Assembly: GCA_007449985.2 (NCBI GenBank)
Contig: VIIQ02000082.1
Span: 334,175 to 398,174, forward strand
DNA: 64,000 nt
Reading direction: 5' to 3'
Source of the DNA: Desmodesmus armatus
Lineage: Eukaryota; Chlorophyta; Chlorophyceae; Sphaeropleales; Scenedesmaceae
Numbering within the stretch: the first letter of the stretch is position 1; the number at the start of each line of letters is the position of its first letter. Positions 47,501 to 58,700 of the stretch are shown here, piece by piece. Under the pieces are notes generated by a model. That model did not search any database. It was not told where the DNA came from and was given only the letters and a program-made list of their open reading frames with translations. The position numbers and the translations under genes are program-made.

Positions 47501-49252
47501 TGCTTGCCGCCCCACGCATCCGTGCGGGGTAGCCTGCCAGTGGACACTGCTGACATCCCCTGTGCCGCTGATTTATATGCAGACCAACTTGAACTGAGTT
47601 ACCCCGCTTGCGCCACATGTACTGAGACACGCAGCATGTACTGAGGGACGCACCAGCTTGCCGTACAGCACAAAGAAGGCCAGAGAGGCTGGCAGTACAC
47701 AGAAGGAAGCCAGGAAGGGCAGCGACTCCGCACCACAAGCCGTCACCACAATGGCGTCCTTCAGGCTCTGCAAACACGAGGAGGGAAGGAAGTCGGCATA
47801 GGCAGCACCGGCAGCACCACAACTAGATGAGCCACACTGACGCAGAAGCTGCACACCATGTACTAACTACCTTCCAAAATCATTATTGTGAGCGATGTGT
47901 TTGGCACCCACTGATACACAGAAGAGCTGCTGCATTGCATGTGTTGCTGCTGGATCAGCAGGGTCCATCACTGTTGGTCATGGCCTGGCTGCTACAAACC
48001 ACTGCTGCGGCTGCCAGTGCAGCACTGTGGCATGCTGAGTCTGTACTGCCCGTGCTGGCATGGGCAGCACCTGCCAAGCTGCTTGCAGGACAGTCCCACC
48101 GCTGCTGCATTGCTTATGATGCTGGAGAGCTTTGTGAACTGGCCACTGCTGACTTCAGCAAACAGCTGCCTGGAGTGTTGTGAAGAACTGGGTACATGTA
48201 CAGGCCCCAGGCAGCGAAACTGCCTACCTGCAGGATGGTAAGGTTGAAGGATGCACAGAAGAAAATCATGCCCAGTGGCACGACCTTCTGCCAGAGCTCA
48301 ATGGCAGGCTCTGGCAGGTGGTCCATACTCTCTGATGGCACCTGCAGGACGCAACACAGATGGAAGCAGACACGGCGTGTTATGGAAACATGCAGAAACC
48401 ATGCTGTGCTGGACCCCGCAGACCCTGCTGCAGGCCTGAACCCAAGGGTGCAATCTCCACAAGTCATCTGCACCCCACGTGGGGAGAACTGGTGCCGGCG
48501 CTGTGCTGAGCACATGCATGGCGCCAGGAGGTTTGCCCCTGCTCAGCAGGACATGCTGAAAACTATGCAACATGTGACATTTGTCCCCGCAAGGCACATG
48601 TGACAGTTGCCGCGTTTGACGCGTGCAGTTGAGTGCCATACGCCGCAGCTACCTTTGGGTACCCGCCAATCGTGCTCCACCACTTTCGACGCCGCCTCAT
48701 CTTGATGTACTGCCTGTTTACGTGTGACAGCCTAGATGCGATGAGCAGGGGAAAGGCCAGGAAGGCACTGTCTGTCGGCTGCGTGCTGCTGCTGGCGCCA
48801 TCTGCAGTGCTGCCATTCTGGTTGCTGCTCTCTGCTGCTTGGCTGCTGGAAGCAGGGTTTGAACCAGCAGAGCCCTCGGAAGAAGGCCCTTCGCTGCTGT
48901 CATCGGCAGGAGAACCTGACCGGGATGCAGCTGCCCGCCAGCTGGGTGAGGGGATGACCCGGCTCCTGCTGCTGCTACTGCTGCCGCCCACTGTGATCAA
49001 TAACAAAAGTGGATAGAAACACAAACACTAAGGCGGGGGCAGTGATGACAGGTGTGTTGTGGCAGGCCATGGGCAGGTCCCTTCTGCTGTTGTTGGCACT
49101 GCTGAGCGGCAAACCCCACCTTGCAGCGACGCCCGCGGTCTGAGTAGCAGTGGTCTGGGACCCAAAACCGGCTGGAGGCAAGACGTCTGCACCGTTGGCC
49201 TGCACGTTGAACGCAACTGCAATCTAGCAAGACTCCCTCCAGGGAGCGCCAT
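41576..49252 (-). CDS. NTT: Plastid-type ATP/ADP antiporter (TLC/NTT family)
   Basis: Twelve-helix inner-envelope carrier exchanging cytosolic ATP for stromal ADP. Minus-strand exons: 49252-49120, 48990-48653, 48341-48228, 47767-47654, 46840-46690, 46336-46237, 45841-45783, 45457-45300, 45007-44814, 44254-44200, 43880-43632, 43192-43073, 42485-42366, 42019-41576; 2349 nt, 782 residues. Exon 1 encodes a typical plastid transit peptide (MALPGGSLARLQLRSTCRP). Family signatures: KVVPLGMIFFCASFNLTIL, SLKDAIVVTAC, RAVFYTSVVPLLAYYALF, HWTFSLFFCMAELWGAVV, TVDEAKAVYPFM, LVMSYGVGHRLFEFTWK, and SKYSLFDPAKEMVYI, which matches the DPxKEMxYI hallmark. A Lys-rich loop (KKKKKSKG) precedes exon 10, as in plant NTTs. 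The last exon adds an Ala/Ser-rich tail with no homology. The first intron, which has a GTGGGG donor, is the least certain. The start lies 469 bp from a divergent carrier gene. Confidence 0.93.
42888..42948 (-). repeat. Echo of the 3' half of antiporter exon 12
   Basis: This intronic copy sits about 178 bp from the original at 43067-43129. On the minus strand it reads DADEKQGKAAVDLVGSQ followed by GTGAGGGC, keeping frame and donor but lacking one Lys codon. Confidence 0.85.
43252..43322 (-). repeat. Echo of the 5' half of antiporter exon 12
   Basis: A copy of 43124-43194 displaced by 128 bp. On the minus strand it has an acceptor-like TGTGCTTAG followed by codons for VFALASKYSLFDPAKEMVYI. 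Only a few bases differ from the real exon. With the echo at 42888-42948, exon 12 is flanked by a partial copy of its start and a partial copy of its end. Confidence 0.85.
43942..43980 (-). repeat. Echo of the start of antiporter exon 11
   Basis: Displaced 90 bp from 43853-43890. On the minus strand it repeats the exon start GYQSVLA as GLSIRA-frame or GYQSVLAN in the original frame, but the acceptor CTACAG is changed to CTACTG, so this copy should not splice. Confidence 0.8.
44520..44850 (-). repeat. Three tandem copies of an exon 9 end plus intron start
   Basis: The block CCTGTGGCCCACA...GACATGACCAGCAG begins at about 44535, 44678 and 44813, periods of 143 and 135 bp. The rightmost is the end of real exon 9 (LLVMSYGVGH, then GTGCGG). 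The other two read LLVMSYDVGH and LLVMSYAVGH and keep GTGCGT and GTACGG donors. Each is followed on the minus strand by a run of nine to ten G. Confidence 0.88.
45474..45514. repeat. GGT repeat and poly-G tract
   Basis: Several GGT units are followed by about 14 G on the plus strand. On the transcribed minus strand this is a C/A-rich pyrimidine stretch just upstream of the exon 8 acceptor at 45458-45459 and may serve as its polypyrimidine tract. Confidence 0.7.
45552..45590 (-). repeat. Echo of the start of antiporter exon 8
   Basis: A copy of 45438-45475 displaced by 114 bp. It keeps the minus-strand junction ATGCAGCCATTGG and the IGANI codons with one silent change (GCC to GGT-side variation), lying in the upstream intron. 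Confidence 0.75.
46943..47009 (-). repeat. Degenerate echo of the start of antiporter exon 5
   Basis: It resembles 46787-46850, displaced by about 157 bp. Shared words include CAGCAGCGGCA, GAAACA/GAACAC, GGCGCCCTC/GGCACGCTC and GTGCGCAACC. It has more changes than the other echoes, so it is probably older. Confidence 0.65.
47272..47321. repeat. Perfect 25-bp tandem duplication
   Basis: TGGTTGCCCACCTACACTTC plus five bases occurs at 47272-47296 and again, without change, at 47297-47321, inside an intron of the antiporter gene. Confidence 0.9.
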
Positions 49253-49721
49253 GTGTACTTCCTTGACTGGTGCGCTGAGATGGACGTTTCACAAACACAA
49301 ATTGACGATCACTGGAAGAGTACAGCACGGTTGAGGCTGGAGTGCCCACAGCGGAAAATGATGTCGATTTCCGAAGGTGGGGTTGAGGCCCCCTGTAGCA
49401 AAAAGGTTAATCGGAACAAAGATGACAGCCTTCTGAAGCCCGACGGCAAGAAAAAGATGTTTCGGTCCCTAGATCACCCAGGGTCCAGCACTTCTACTGT
49501 TTATCATAGTGTGCCAGGTGACAACTTATGCTATGCATTGGACATTTACGTTTTTCAAGTATGATAGCGCTGGTGCTCGCTGTCGATTCAGCAGCACATT
49601 GGGGTTACTGCACAGGAGGGACCAGCAGCCCTCTCGGCATAGCTGCCCAATGGGTTCAAGGCATTAACAACAATCCTTGATGGCTAGCCTGGCGCTGTGG
49701 GTGGTGGCATAGGAGGCTGCG
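49253..49721. promoter_or_regulatory. Spacer between ATP/ADP antiporter and mitochondrial carrier
   Basis: A 469-bp divergent interval between two transporter start codons on opposite strands. It must hold both 5' untranslated regions and the promoters. No conserved element is evident by eye. Confidence 0.55.
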
Positions 49722-52700
49722 ATGGGCAGGGAGGCGGATGGCCGCACCACTCAGCAAAGCTACAGAGAAGTGTTCCCTGGCGAAAAGTTCCTGTGAGTAG
49801 CACTGGCTTGCATCCAAGCCACACTACATCCATTGTCATCCCTGCAGGTCCAGGAAGGCACACCACAATGCTCCATTCACCATATCGTAGTTGACACGCA
49901 CTCGGGTCACATACATGTCAATGCTAACCTGCCTTATTGCATCACTGCAGGTATGGCGGTGTGTCCAATGCTATGTCGGGGATGTGCACCAACCCAGCAG
50001 ACGTGCTCAAGGTCCGCATGCAGATGCACAAGGGCAAGGAGGGTGCCCCCATGTCTGCGATCAGCATGGTGCGCTCCATGTGGAAGGCAGAGGGTCCTGC
50101 TGCCTTTATGTCAGGCTGGCAGGCCAGTGTGATGCGTGAGATGTCCTACTCAGCAATCAGGATGGGGCTGTATGACGAGATCAAGGAAGTGCTGGCAGGT
50201 GTGTACACTGGAGTCAGATATCTTGCTGGCTGGGTATGCTGATTGTGAGTGTGGCGCTGCAATGGTCTCCAGCTGCAATGACACATACAATTGGTCAAGT
50301 AAGCCTCACCTGAGGTGGAGCGGGTGTGCGGAGGAGCTTACATGGGGTTGGTCACCCTCAACGGGGTGAAGCCCACACACCCGCAATCAGTTTGGACGTG
50401 TTGTACAAGCAGGTCCTGGCAGGTGTGCAGCAGACTGGGCTTGTCACGCAGACATGCTTGCAAGGTCTATAGCCAAGCGGATCCTTGAGGAGCCACCAAG
50501 CAGGCCCCTTGCGCGGCTGCAGGCTGAAAGTCTTAGATGTGTTGATTGCAACTTGGTGTTCCCGGTTGCTGTCTGCAGGCGCTGCTCTTACTGCAGACGA
50601 CAAGTTCACCTTCCCGCTGTGGAAGAAGATTGTCGCTGGAGGCATTTCAGGGTGCATCGGGGCAGCCATCGCCAACCCAACAGGTGTGCACTATCAGGGT
50701 CAATCCTGCCGTCGTCTGACGGGGACTAGGCTGGGTTTGGGGTGTAGCATGGTGCTGGTGTGGTGGCCTTGAGGAACGTCCTGTGTCACCTGCGTGTGCA
50801 TCATGAACCCGTTTACCACCACGTCAGTGCAACCCAGGCACAGCAACAGTGTCCCCAACACACCAGCTGGGGTCCCTAGCAGCAACGACGACCCCGCCCA
50901 CCTGTCTAACCCACCTCCAAATCGAGTACTTGTGCCAGACGTTGAGCTTTTGAGCTCAAGTCAAGTGTCTGACGCTGTTGCTCTTCCTGGGTGCTTGCAT
51001 GCTTACATGCTTACGCCTTCAGACCTGCTCAAGGTGCGTGCACAAGCCATCAACCCAGCGACAGGCAAGCCATTCTACCACTACCCCAACCCTTGGAAAG
51101 CTCTGGGCCAGATCTACAGCCAGGAAGGCGGCTTTGCTGCTCTGTACAGGTGGGGGCCCCACAGCTGTAGCTCAGCTGCACCCCCAATGTGCAAACCCTA
51201 CAGCGGTCACCGACGGCTGTCACGTAGTTACAATGTCCACCTTGGTTGCGTGCAGCTGCATCTGCGGGACTCAGGCATCAGCGTTAAGTCGAAGGGTTCC
51301 GCACCAGTTGCATGAGCAGTGAAATCTCCTTGTCACATATGGCGTTGCAAGATGTGTGCACAGGTGTCATCTGCCTGTGTAAGCCGCATCCCTGCCCTAC
51401 AAGATCCAATAGTACGTGTTCACATGGTTCAATGAATTGTGTTATCCAACATGCTTGTATCCCGTGGTGTGTCAAGACCCCTTCCTGTGGCTGCTGCACT
51501 TTCCTGTGCTGACCCGCTCATTTGCAGGGGTGTGGTGCCAACCACACAGCGTGCCATCATCCTAACCGCAACTCAGTTCTCTGTCTACGATGAGGTGTGC
51601 GGCTCACTAACCATGGGGCAGCGCAACATAGCACGGCTGAGCAGCACCCCAGGCATAGTCTTGTGCCACATCAGACAGTGACAGGGTGTCTCACTGTGTG
51701 CTGTGATGTGCCGCAGCAGACAGTGACAGAGTGTCTCGCTGATGCGCCACAGCAGACAGTGACATAGTTTCTCATGTACTACATCAGACAGTGACAGAGG
51801 TTTTCATGTGCTACAAACAGACAGTGACATTGTTTTTCATGTACCACATCAGACAGTGATGAAGTGTCCTACGTGCTACATTATATAGTGGCAGAGTTCT
51901 CACATGGCTTGCAGGTGAAGTACCTGCTGCTGGGCCACAACATCCTGCCAGAGGGTATTGCCTCACACCTGGTGTCCAGCATCTTGGCTGGCCTAGCTGT
52001 GGCCACCACAACCAACCCTGTGAGTGGTGCCACTGCCAGCCTGAGGGAGCATTGGCATTGCTTGCCGTCTGATGTCGGTCATCGCTAGTGGTTGAGTTTC
52101 TCAGGAGCATCTGGCCGGATGATTCATCCACCATGGTGATAAGGCACAAGCATCAATGGGTTGTTTTGACATATGTGGACGTAAGGTTTGAAGCCAGCCA
52201 TTGCAATTGCTGGATGCGTGTGCATCTTTTTATGTGTGAGGCTCTCGCCAAGCTGGGGTGACTGGACCTGCTGCTTCCTGACTTCTGGTGTGCAGGTTGA
52301 CCTGGTCAAGTCGCGCTACATGAACCAGCCATTTGACATGGTGAGGCCGCCCATTGCATTGCAACCGCAGCCTCAAATACCCTGCCCATGTGCATGGCCT
52401 GTGATTCCTGTCAGCACCTTTTGTACCCTACTCACTTGCATGCAAGTTACTCGACCATATCCAAACACACTAGTGCCCTCGGCGCCGAGATGTGTGGGGT
52501 TGGTGTTCCTATAGGTGATGGCTTCAGAGGAAGCCGACTGCACCTGGGACTATTCCTATTCCTATTATATGTGACGCCATCAGCCAGCTTCTTGTTTCTC
52601 AGCTGAGCCTCATGCATGCATCAGCGCAGCTGTGCAGGGCTGTTGGGCGGCAGCTACTCTGGCCTTGCCTGGCCCTGTGGCAGTGCACGTTCCTGCTGCT

Positions 52701-53133
52701 CACATGCCGCCAGGTATTGTTGGCTCCCTATGGGGCGTTCAGGCTGAGCCTGAAGCATATAACAGCAACAGTAACAGTATTTGGTGGCCGAAAGCTGCCC
52801 TCTCATGTGCAATGAGGACCACAGCGCCCGTGCCTTTGACTTACAACATCACTTACTTGCGTTCAGGGTCAGACATCGAGACATGAGGACAGGAAGCCAC
52901 TCAACAATTTGTGGCACTTTGCTGGTGTGTATGCTTGCTGCATGCAGGTGACAGGGTACGGGCGTCTGTACAGCGGCGTGGGTGACTGTCTGCGCAAGAC
53001 TATTGCTGCTGAGGGCCTCAGGGGGCTGTACAAGGGCTGGCTGCCAAACTGGCTGCGGATTGGGCCGCACACCGTGATAACGTTCCTGTGCTTTGAGACG
53101 ATGCGCAAGGCTGCTGGCATAGCCCCAGTGTAG
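49722..53133 (+). CDS. Mitochondrial carrier family protein, UCP/SLC25A14-30-like
   Basis: Six-helix inner mitochondrial membrane carrier. Exons: 49722-49792, 49951-50198, 50579-50683, 51023-51149, 51528-51594, 51915-52019, 52296-52340, 52948-53133; 954 nt, 317 residues, a typical length. All three PxDxx[KR] signatures are present: NPADVLKVR in repeat 1, NPTDLLKVR in repeat 2 and NPVDLVKSR in repeat 3. Each is split from or followed by the expected helix-2/4/6 segment (GWQASVMREMSYSAIRMGLY, VVPTTQRAIILTATQFSVYD, GWLPNWLRIGPHTVITF). The second and third signatures are interrupted by introns right after NPT or NP, so all eight exons are needed. The pattern RxxxYSAIRxGLYD is typical of uncoupling-protein and dicarboxylate/oxaloacetate carriers; the substrate cannot be set from sequence alone. 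Exon 1 (MGREADGRTTQQSYREVF) is chosen because its GTGAGT donor gives the right phase. Confidence 0.9.
51672..51860 (+). repeat. Minisatellite in a carrier intron (about 32-45-nt units, six copies)
   Basis: The word CAGACAGTGA occurs at about 51672, 51717, 51753, 51785, 51818 and 51850. Between the words are variants of a GTTTTTCATGTACTACAT-like spacer. The array fills the intron between exons 51528-51594 and 51915-52019. Confidence 0.85.
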
Positions 53134-53395
53134 GGTGAATCTTGTGATACGCATTTGAGGTAGCGAGATCAAGCATGGGCACTTGGCACAGCTTAGGTGT
53201 GGTAATTATGGCAGGACACTGGCGGGCAGTGGTTTGTGCGTAATTTTGACACCCACCGGCGACTTGTAGCAGTGTTGGTGTGAATGAATACACGTTCACA
53301 GGATTTGCAGGACCACTTGGCCCGGCTGACGGTCAAAGGCGCTGTCAATAAACATCATCCTGTAGGGTCTTTCGAAGCCGCTGGGTTGTGCAATT

Positions 53396-53400
53396 TGTAA
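53396..53400 (+). promoter_or_regulatory. Candidate poly(A) signal TGTAA for the carrier gene
   Basis: TGTAA lies 263 bp after the carrier stop codon on the coding strand and is preceded 44 bp upstream by AATAAA. Confidence 0.5.
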
Positions 53401-53651
53401 TGCATCTGTCCATGTTTTTTGACGGCAGGGCAGAAGGCAGTGCGATGAAGCACCAGCAGCAGTCTGTGCTGGGTGGCTTGGTCTTGTTGTTTGCTACCAT
53501 CTGTGGTTTTTTCGGAGGGTGTGGCTAGCTTGTCTATCTCCAGGATGCCTTTTCCTGGCTGTCTCCAGCTGCAGCTGATGCCTGCGTGTGTGAAAATGCA
53601 CAGCACAGCACGCCGGCAACATGGGCCATTGCAAGCACATGCAATGGGCCC

Positions 53652-53909
53652 TTAGTCGTCCCTTTGCAGAATGGTTTGATGCTTGGCGTGCACCAGGCAC
53701 ATTTCAAACGTCTGCTGTGTACGTTTGGGCGGTTTTGCATCACTGATCTTGGTGCAACCTGCAAACTGTAAGCACTGCTTCTGCATCTCCACAACGATTT
53801 CTGGACGTGATCCAAGCTTGTTGAAGCGAACGCATAGGGGAAATTTACCGTTTTTGCTGGTGTCGTGCTTCTCTGCCTCTTCCAAATCTGCTCTGTCTCG
53901 ACAGCACAC
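53652..53909 (-). CDS. Possible small protein or exon, unrecognised
   Basis: A minus-strand frame of 85 codons has a balanced, soluble-protein-like composition with few low-complexity residues, unlike the noise frames around it (for example KNGKFPLCVRFNKLGSRPEI and KPPKRTQQTFEMCLVHAK). It may be an exon of a gene that continues to the left, where 53355-53606 has another open frame on this strand. I do not recognise the family. If real, it would be head to head with the gene at 54136. Confidence 0.3.
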   Translation of the reverse strand: MCCRDRADLEEAEKHDTSKNGKFPLCVRFNKLGSRPEIVVEMQKQCLQFAGCTKISDAKPPKRTQQTFEMCLVHAKHQTILQRDD

Positions 53910-54135
53910 GTCTGTGCATACATGGAAAAGCCTCGGTTGGACTCAATACTTCTTTGTTATCATGACAATGTTCAGGTTTCGATCCGTGCCAGCCGTGATG
54001 CCTGTGGCCAGCCTGTTGTCCTGCTTCAGCTCAGGAGCAGGTGACAAGTGCACCGCCCCTTAGCACAGCCATCTCTCTCCTGTCCTGCAGTCCGGCCCTT
54101 TGATGTACAGTGGTTGCACACTCTCAGCTGTCATC

Positions 54136-55708
54136 ATGGATCCCAGCACTAGCCAGCACAGGCAGGAGGCAGTTCAGCCCACTGCTGTTGTGACCAGCAA
54201 GGACAGTGAGAAGTGGGCAAAAGTTCTCGCCCACTTCCACAAAGTTGGACATCAGGACATCAGCTTTGCACACATGACGCTTCTGGAGGAGGTACACTAC
54301 ACCAGAAACCCCGCAGGAGGTAAGTTCCTTGCACACGTTCGATCCACGCTACACTGCATCCCAGCCTGTTTCATGAACCCCTTCAAATGTTGCATGTACA
54401 CCTTGTTGCCAGCACACAGTGTTCTGAGTGGTAAAATTGGAGCAGCTTTGTGGGGTGCTTGCTGACAGCAAGCTTGTGCAATCCTCGGCCCCTCGGCACC
54501 GCTGAACCGCCCTCCCATGGCACCTCACTGCTGTTGCTGTGCAGGAGGTTGGAAGGCTGCAAGCTGGGTGTTCAAGATGCGCAGTGGGGCTGTATACGCA
54601 ACAGCAGATGAGGCCGTCACCTTCATGCGGCACAAGCTGCAGGACCCAGCAACGCGTGCTGCTGCCACTACAGAAGCAGCTGCTCTAGCAGCCCAGCACA
54701 GTGCAGCTTCAGGAGCACATGCTGGCAGCACAGCACGCGGCCTTGCCCCCAGCACTAGCATAAGGGGCCAGCAACACGCCCAAGCTACAGCCAAGCAGGG
54801 CGTGCGCACTGCAGCCGCACCATGCGAGCAGCCTCCCGCCAAGAAGCAGCGCTCAGCACAGCAGGGCGGCACAGCAGCAGTTGCAGCCGCAGCAAGCGCA
54901 CTGAAGCAGCGGCCCGCAGTCATGCAGCAGGCTAGTGGCCAGCTAGATGCTGCTACAAGGGCTCCCTACAGCAAAGCTGGTGCTGCAGCAGCAAGCACAG
55001 GTGGGTGGGCAGGTTTGCTTGCTGCGGACGTTCCAGTGGGTTTGTGCACTCTGCCACCCGCCCTGCCTTCTTTGTTTTGGCATGTACGATGCACCCTGCA
55101 CACACTGCCAAGGTATTTGTAACAAAGTCACACAAAATGTTACTCTTGTTCACGTACTGCAGGTGCAGGGAGGGAGCAGCAGCCTGTGCGGCCACTGCTG
55201 CTGCAGGACAGCACAGCCAAAGTCAGTGACCTATCAAGAAGCTCTTCACAAGGCGGGCTTGCCAGCAGCGCAATCCTGTTCGCCTCTGGGGCCCTGGTCA
55301 GGTGCTTCCCACATACAGCTGGGCCAGGCAACAGGCCAAGCAGAGGCACTCCTGGTGTCTCCTGCAGCAGCAGGGTGTTAGGCAATGGCGTGTCTGGGCG
55401 GCCGCAGCCCAAGCGGCAGCAGTTGCTGGTGCAGGAATTGCCGCCGCCGCTGCAGCAGCAGGGTCAGGCGGGGACGAGCAGTGACGAGGGATGCAGCTTG
55501 GCAGACAGGGCCAGGGCATGGCAGGCGCAGCAGCAGCAGCAACCTCGGCAAAGGCAACAGCAGCTACAGGAGCTGCAGCAGCAGCAGCAGCTGCCGCAGC
55601 AGCATGGTGCTGATGATGCTGCAGGCGGTGCAGCGTCGCCCGCATGCCCAAGGCTCGTGTACGACGTCAGGAGTGAGTGGGTGCTGGGCGGGGGGAGGGA
55701 TAAAGTGT

Positions 55709-55743
<35 letters not shown>

Positions 55744-58700
55744 CTCTCCCTCTTTCCCTCTCTTTCTCTCTCTCTGCTGGCATGTGTTTTGGTGTAGGTG
55801 CTTGGTTCAGCAGCACACACCAAGGCCATGGCACGTGAGCTGACCGGGCATGCGGTTGCATCCTTCATACACTGATGATACAGGCCTTTGCCAGTTTTGG
55901 CACATCAAGAAGTTCCGGAACTGAGGCCGTAACCGTACATGCCAGTGTGTCATTGTAGCTTCAGCTTGTTTTGGCAACACATGTTTTGAGTCGTTGGCCC
56001 TGCTCAGACAAGGCTGTTCTGGGCCAGCCAAGTGCTGCACATGTCTAATGTCATCGTCAAACAGATAGGGCGTTGGCCATGAATACCACACTCATGACCA
56101 GCTTCTATCTGTTTGACCTTGATACTGGGTTTGTGCAGAGCCTGGTGTACCCAGGGTACCTGTCTGACAGGCTTTGCTGCTATTGTGCTGTGATGTGATG
56201 CACTGTGTTGTGCTGTGACTATCTCTTTGTGTCCTGGGCTGCTGCTGTTGTCTGTCCGTTGCAGCTCACCTGGCTCAGCCAAGCGCTGCACAAACCCAAT
56301 GTCAATGTCAAGCAGTTTGTAATGTTCCATATAGTGTACAGTTTGGCACACTACAACCTGTTGATTTCTGAAATTGGGTTTGAGCAGTGCCTGGTTGACT
56401 CAGTGTACCTGTCTGAACAGACTATGCCCTTCCGTGCCCTTGCTGTTGTTCTGTGAATCTTATTTTTGTGGCTGTCCTGTTGCGTGCTGGGCGAGGCTGC
56501 TGTCGTGTGTTGTCTATTGATGCTGAGTAGATGCTGACGAAAGGCACAAAATATAATTGCATACTCTCCTCGGTGTTTCCATTGTTGTATTAGTGGTGTG
56601 CCGGGGGCATCAAGCTAAAGCTGTACATCTCCCCTCCCTTGCCAAATCTGAGGCATCACCAAGTACATGAAGTGGCCAGCTGCTTTTCGTGCTGTGCTGG
56701 GCTGTAGATGTGACTGTCTGTGCTGTGCTGTGCTGTGCTGTGCCGGGGATATGCTGTGCTATGCAGGGCGCAGCAGGGAGCTGGACCTGCATACAGCCCT
56801 TGAGATCACTGCTGCACAGTACATGGAGTGGCTGGCAGCCACAGGTGCACAGTCTATCCCTGGAGATGGCGAGGGTGAGTTCAGGCATACCTGGGTAGAC
56901 CTCGTTTGCCCCCCTCTGCGTCAAATTTCAGCGTGTTGATCGGCCATCCATTTTAGTTGCACTCAGGTTGTTGAGCCCCTCAAATCGCAGCAGGGCTCAC
57001 ACCGGGCAGCATAGCACCCACACTGCACGCCACAATGGCTGTTGGAGCCGCTGCAGAGGCGGCACAGGAAGACATGCCAGCTTTGCAAGGAGATTGAGCT
57101 TCCTGTAGCAACTGCTGCAGCTCCGTGCTGCCTATGCCCATCGATGAGGCAGGGCCCCAATCCTGATGCTCAGACGCAAGCAAACAGACTGCCTGAGCAC
57201 TTGCTGCACATTTTCTTGTAGCATGAGTGCTCAGGCGCGCCATGCTGCGCATCACTTGCTGCATCATCTTACCCATCTGCTTTGCTGCCCTGCCCTGCTG
57301 TGCTGTGCTGTGCTGTGCTGTGCTGTGCTGTGCTATGCTATGCTATGCTATGCTATGCTATGCTATGCTATGCTATTCTCAGAGCTGGCCAGGTGCTTGC
57401 TGGATGGTGATGACCCCATCGTGCAGCTGAAGGGCATCACCCCAGCTGCATTCACAGAGCTGCGGGGGGTCCTGCCCGCCAACTTTGCACCCATCGTCCA
57501 AGGCCACAGGAGGGCCGAGCACAGCGATGACGCTGACGAGCAGCCGCCGCCACCACCGCAGCAGCAGCAGCATCAGCAGCAGGACCACCAGCATGTAAAA
57601 CCGGCAGCGGCGACTGCAGGCGCAGCAGCAGCAGCCTGTAGGACAGCTGGGCGGGGATGGGAGGAGGGTCAGCAGCACCGTGCAGGCAGTGACAGCACCT
57701 ATGACGGCACCAACGACAGCCCCAACAGCAGTAACAGAGGCAGCAGGGAGGGTTCATCAGGTTCAGAGGCAACGGATCCTGGGATGGAATGCGAGGCTAG
57801 CCCGGCAGACGATGCGGTGTCCTTACCTGGGTACCTCAGGGGGGCTAGTGCTGCTAAGCAGGTTGCAGGACGTGCTGTGGGTGCATGTGCAGCACCAGTA
57901 CGTGCTGTGGGTGCATGTGCAGGGCCAGCGAGGCAGACCAGCTTCAGTAGCGCCAGCAGCTGCTGCGTGGCGCCGCCTGCGCCTGCTGCTGCATCTGCAC
58001 GCAAGCCGGCCGCGACAGGGCAGCATGCGAGCCGGCTGGGGCTCACCAGCGCGCCATATACAGGCAGCAGCACGATCAAGGTTGCTGGCGGAGGTGCGGC
58101 TGGTGGGGACGCGGCTGCGGATGCGCAGGTTGGGGTGTGGTGTGGGCCACTTGCAGGCAGCAGCACGGTAGCAGGGGCTGCAGTTGGTGAGGATGCCGCC
58201 GTGGATGTATTCACAAGTGCGAGGCAGCAGGCGGTGCGCGTTGGGGTGCCGTGTGGAATGCACACAGGCAGCGGCACGGCTGCCGGTGCGGCTGGTGCTG
58301 CTGCTGTCGGGGATGTGGCTGTGGCAGCAGCAGCTGCAGGGCTGCAGGTGCAGGTTGGGGTGCCGCTGAAGCTTGAGGCTGTGCCAGGCAGCGGCAACAC
58401 CACTCCACAATGTCTGAGGCAGACACGACAGAGCGGCATCCTTTTGGTGATGCCTACAGCAGGCCTGTGCAGCAGCAGCTGCCAGGTCCTGCGTTTGCCA
58501 GCTTTGCCGTAGGTTCTTTTGGGACGGGGCACGTGCTGAAGAGTAGGGACCCCAGAGCAAGACTGTGGGGAGCAGCAGCAGCAGCAGGGGTGCTGCATCC
58601 TTGCCCACCGATAGCACAGCTGTCAGCACCAGCAGCAGCAGCAGCACCAGTGGTGTATCAACCCCCGCCTGCAACAGCACAGCTGTCAGGGCCAGCCGCA

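Larger units (their letters stand above)
53134..54135. other. Intergenic region with a possible small minus-strand gene
   Basis: After the carrier stop codon come AATAAA (53347-53352) and TGTAA (53396-53400). The rest holds the candidate frame at 53652-53909 and the probable promoter region of the plus-strand gene starting at 54136. Confidence 0.5.
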
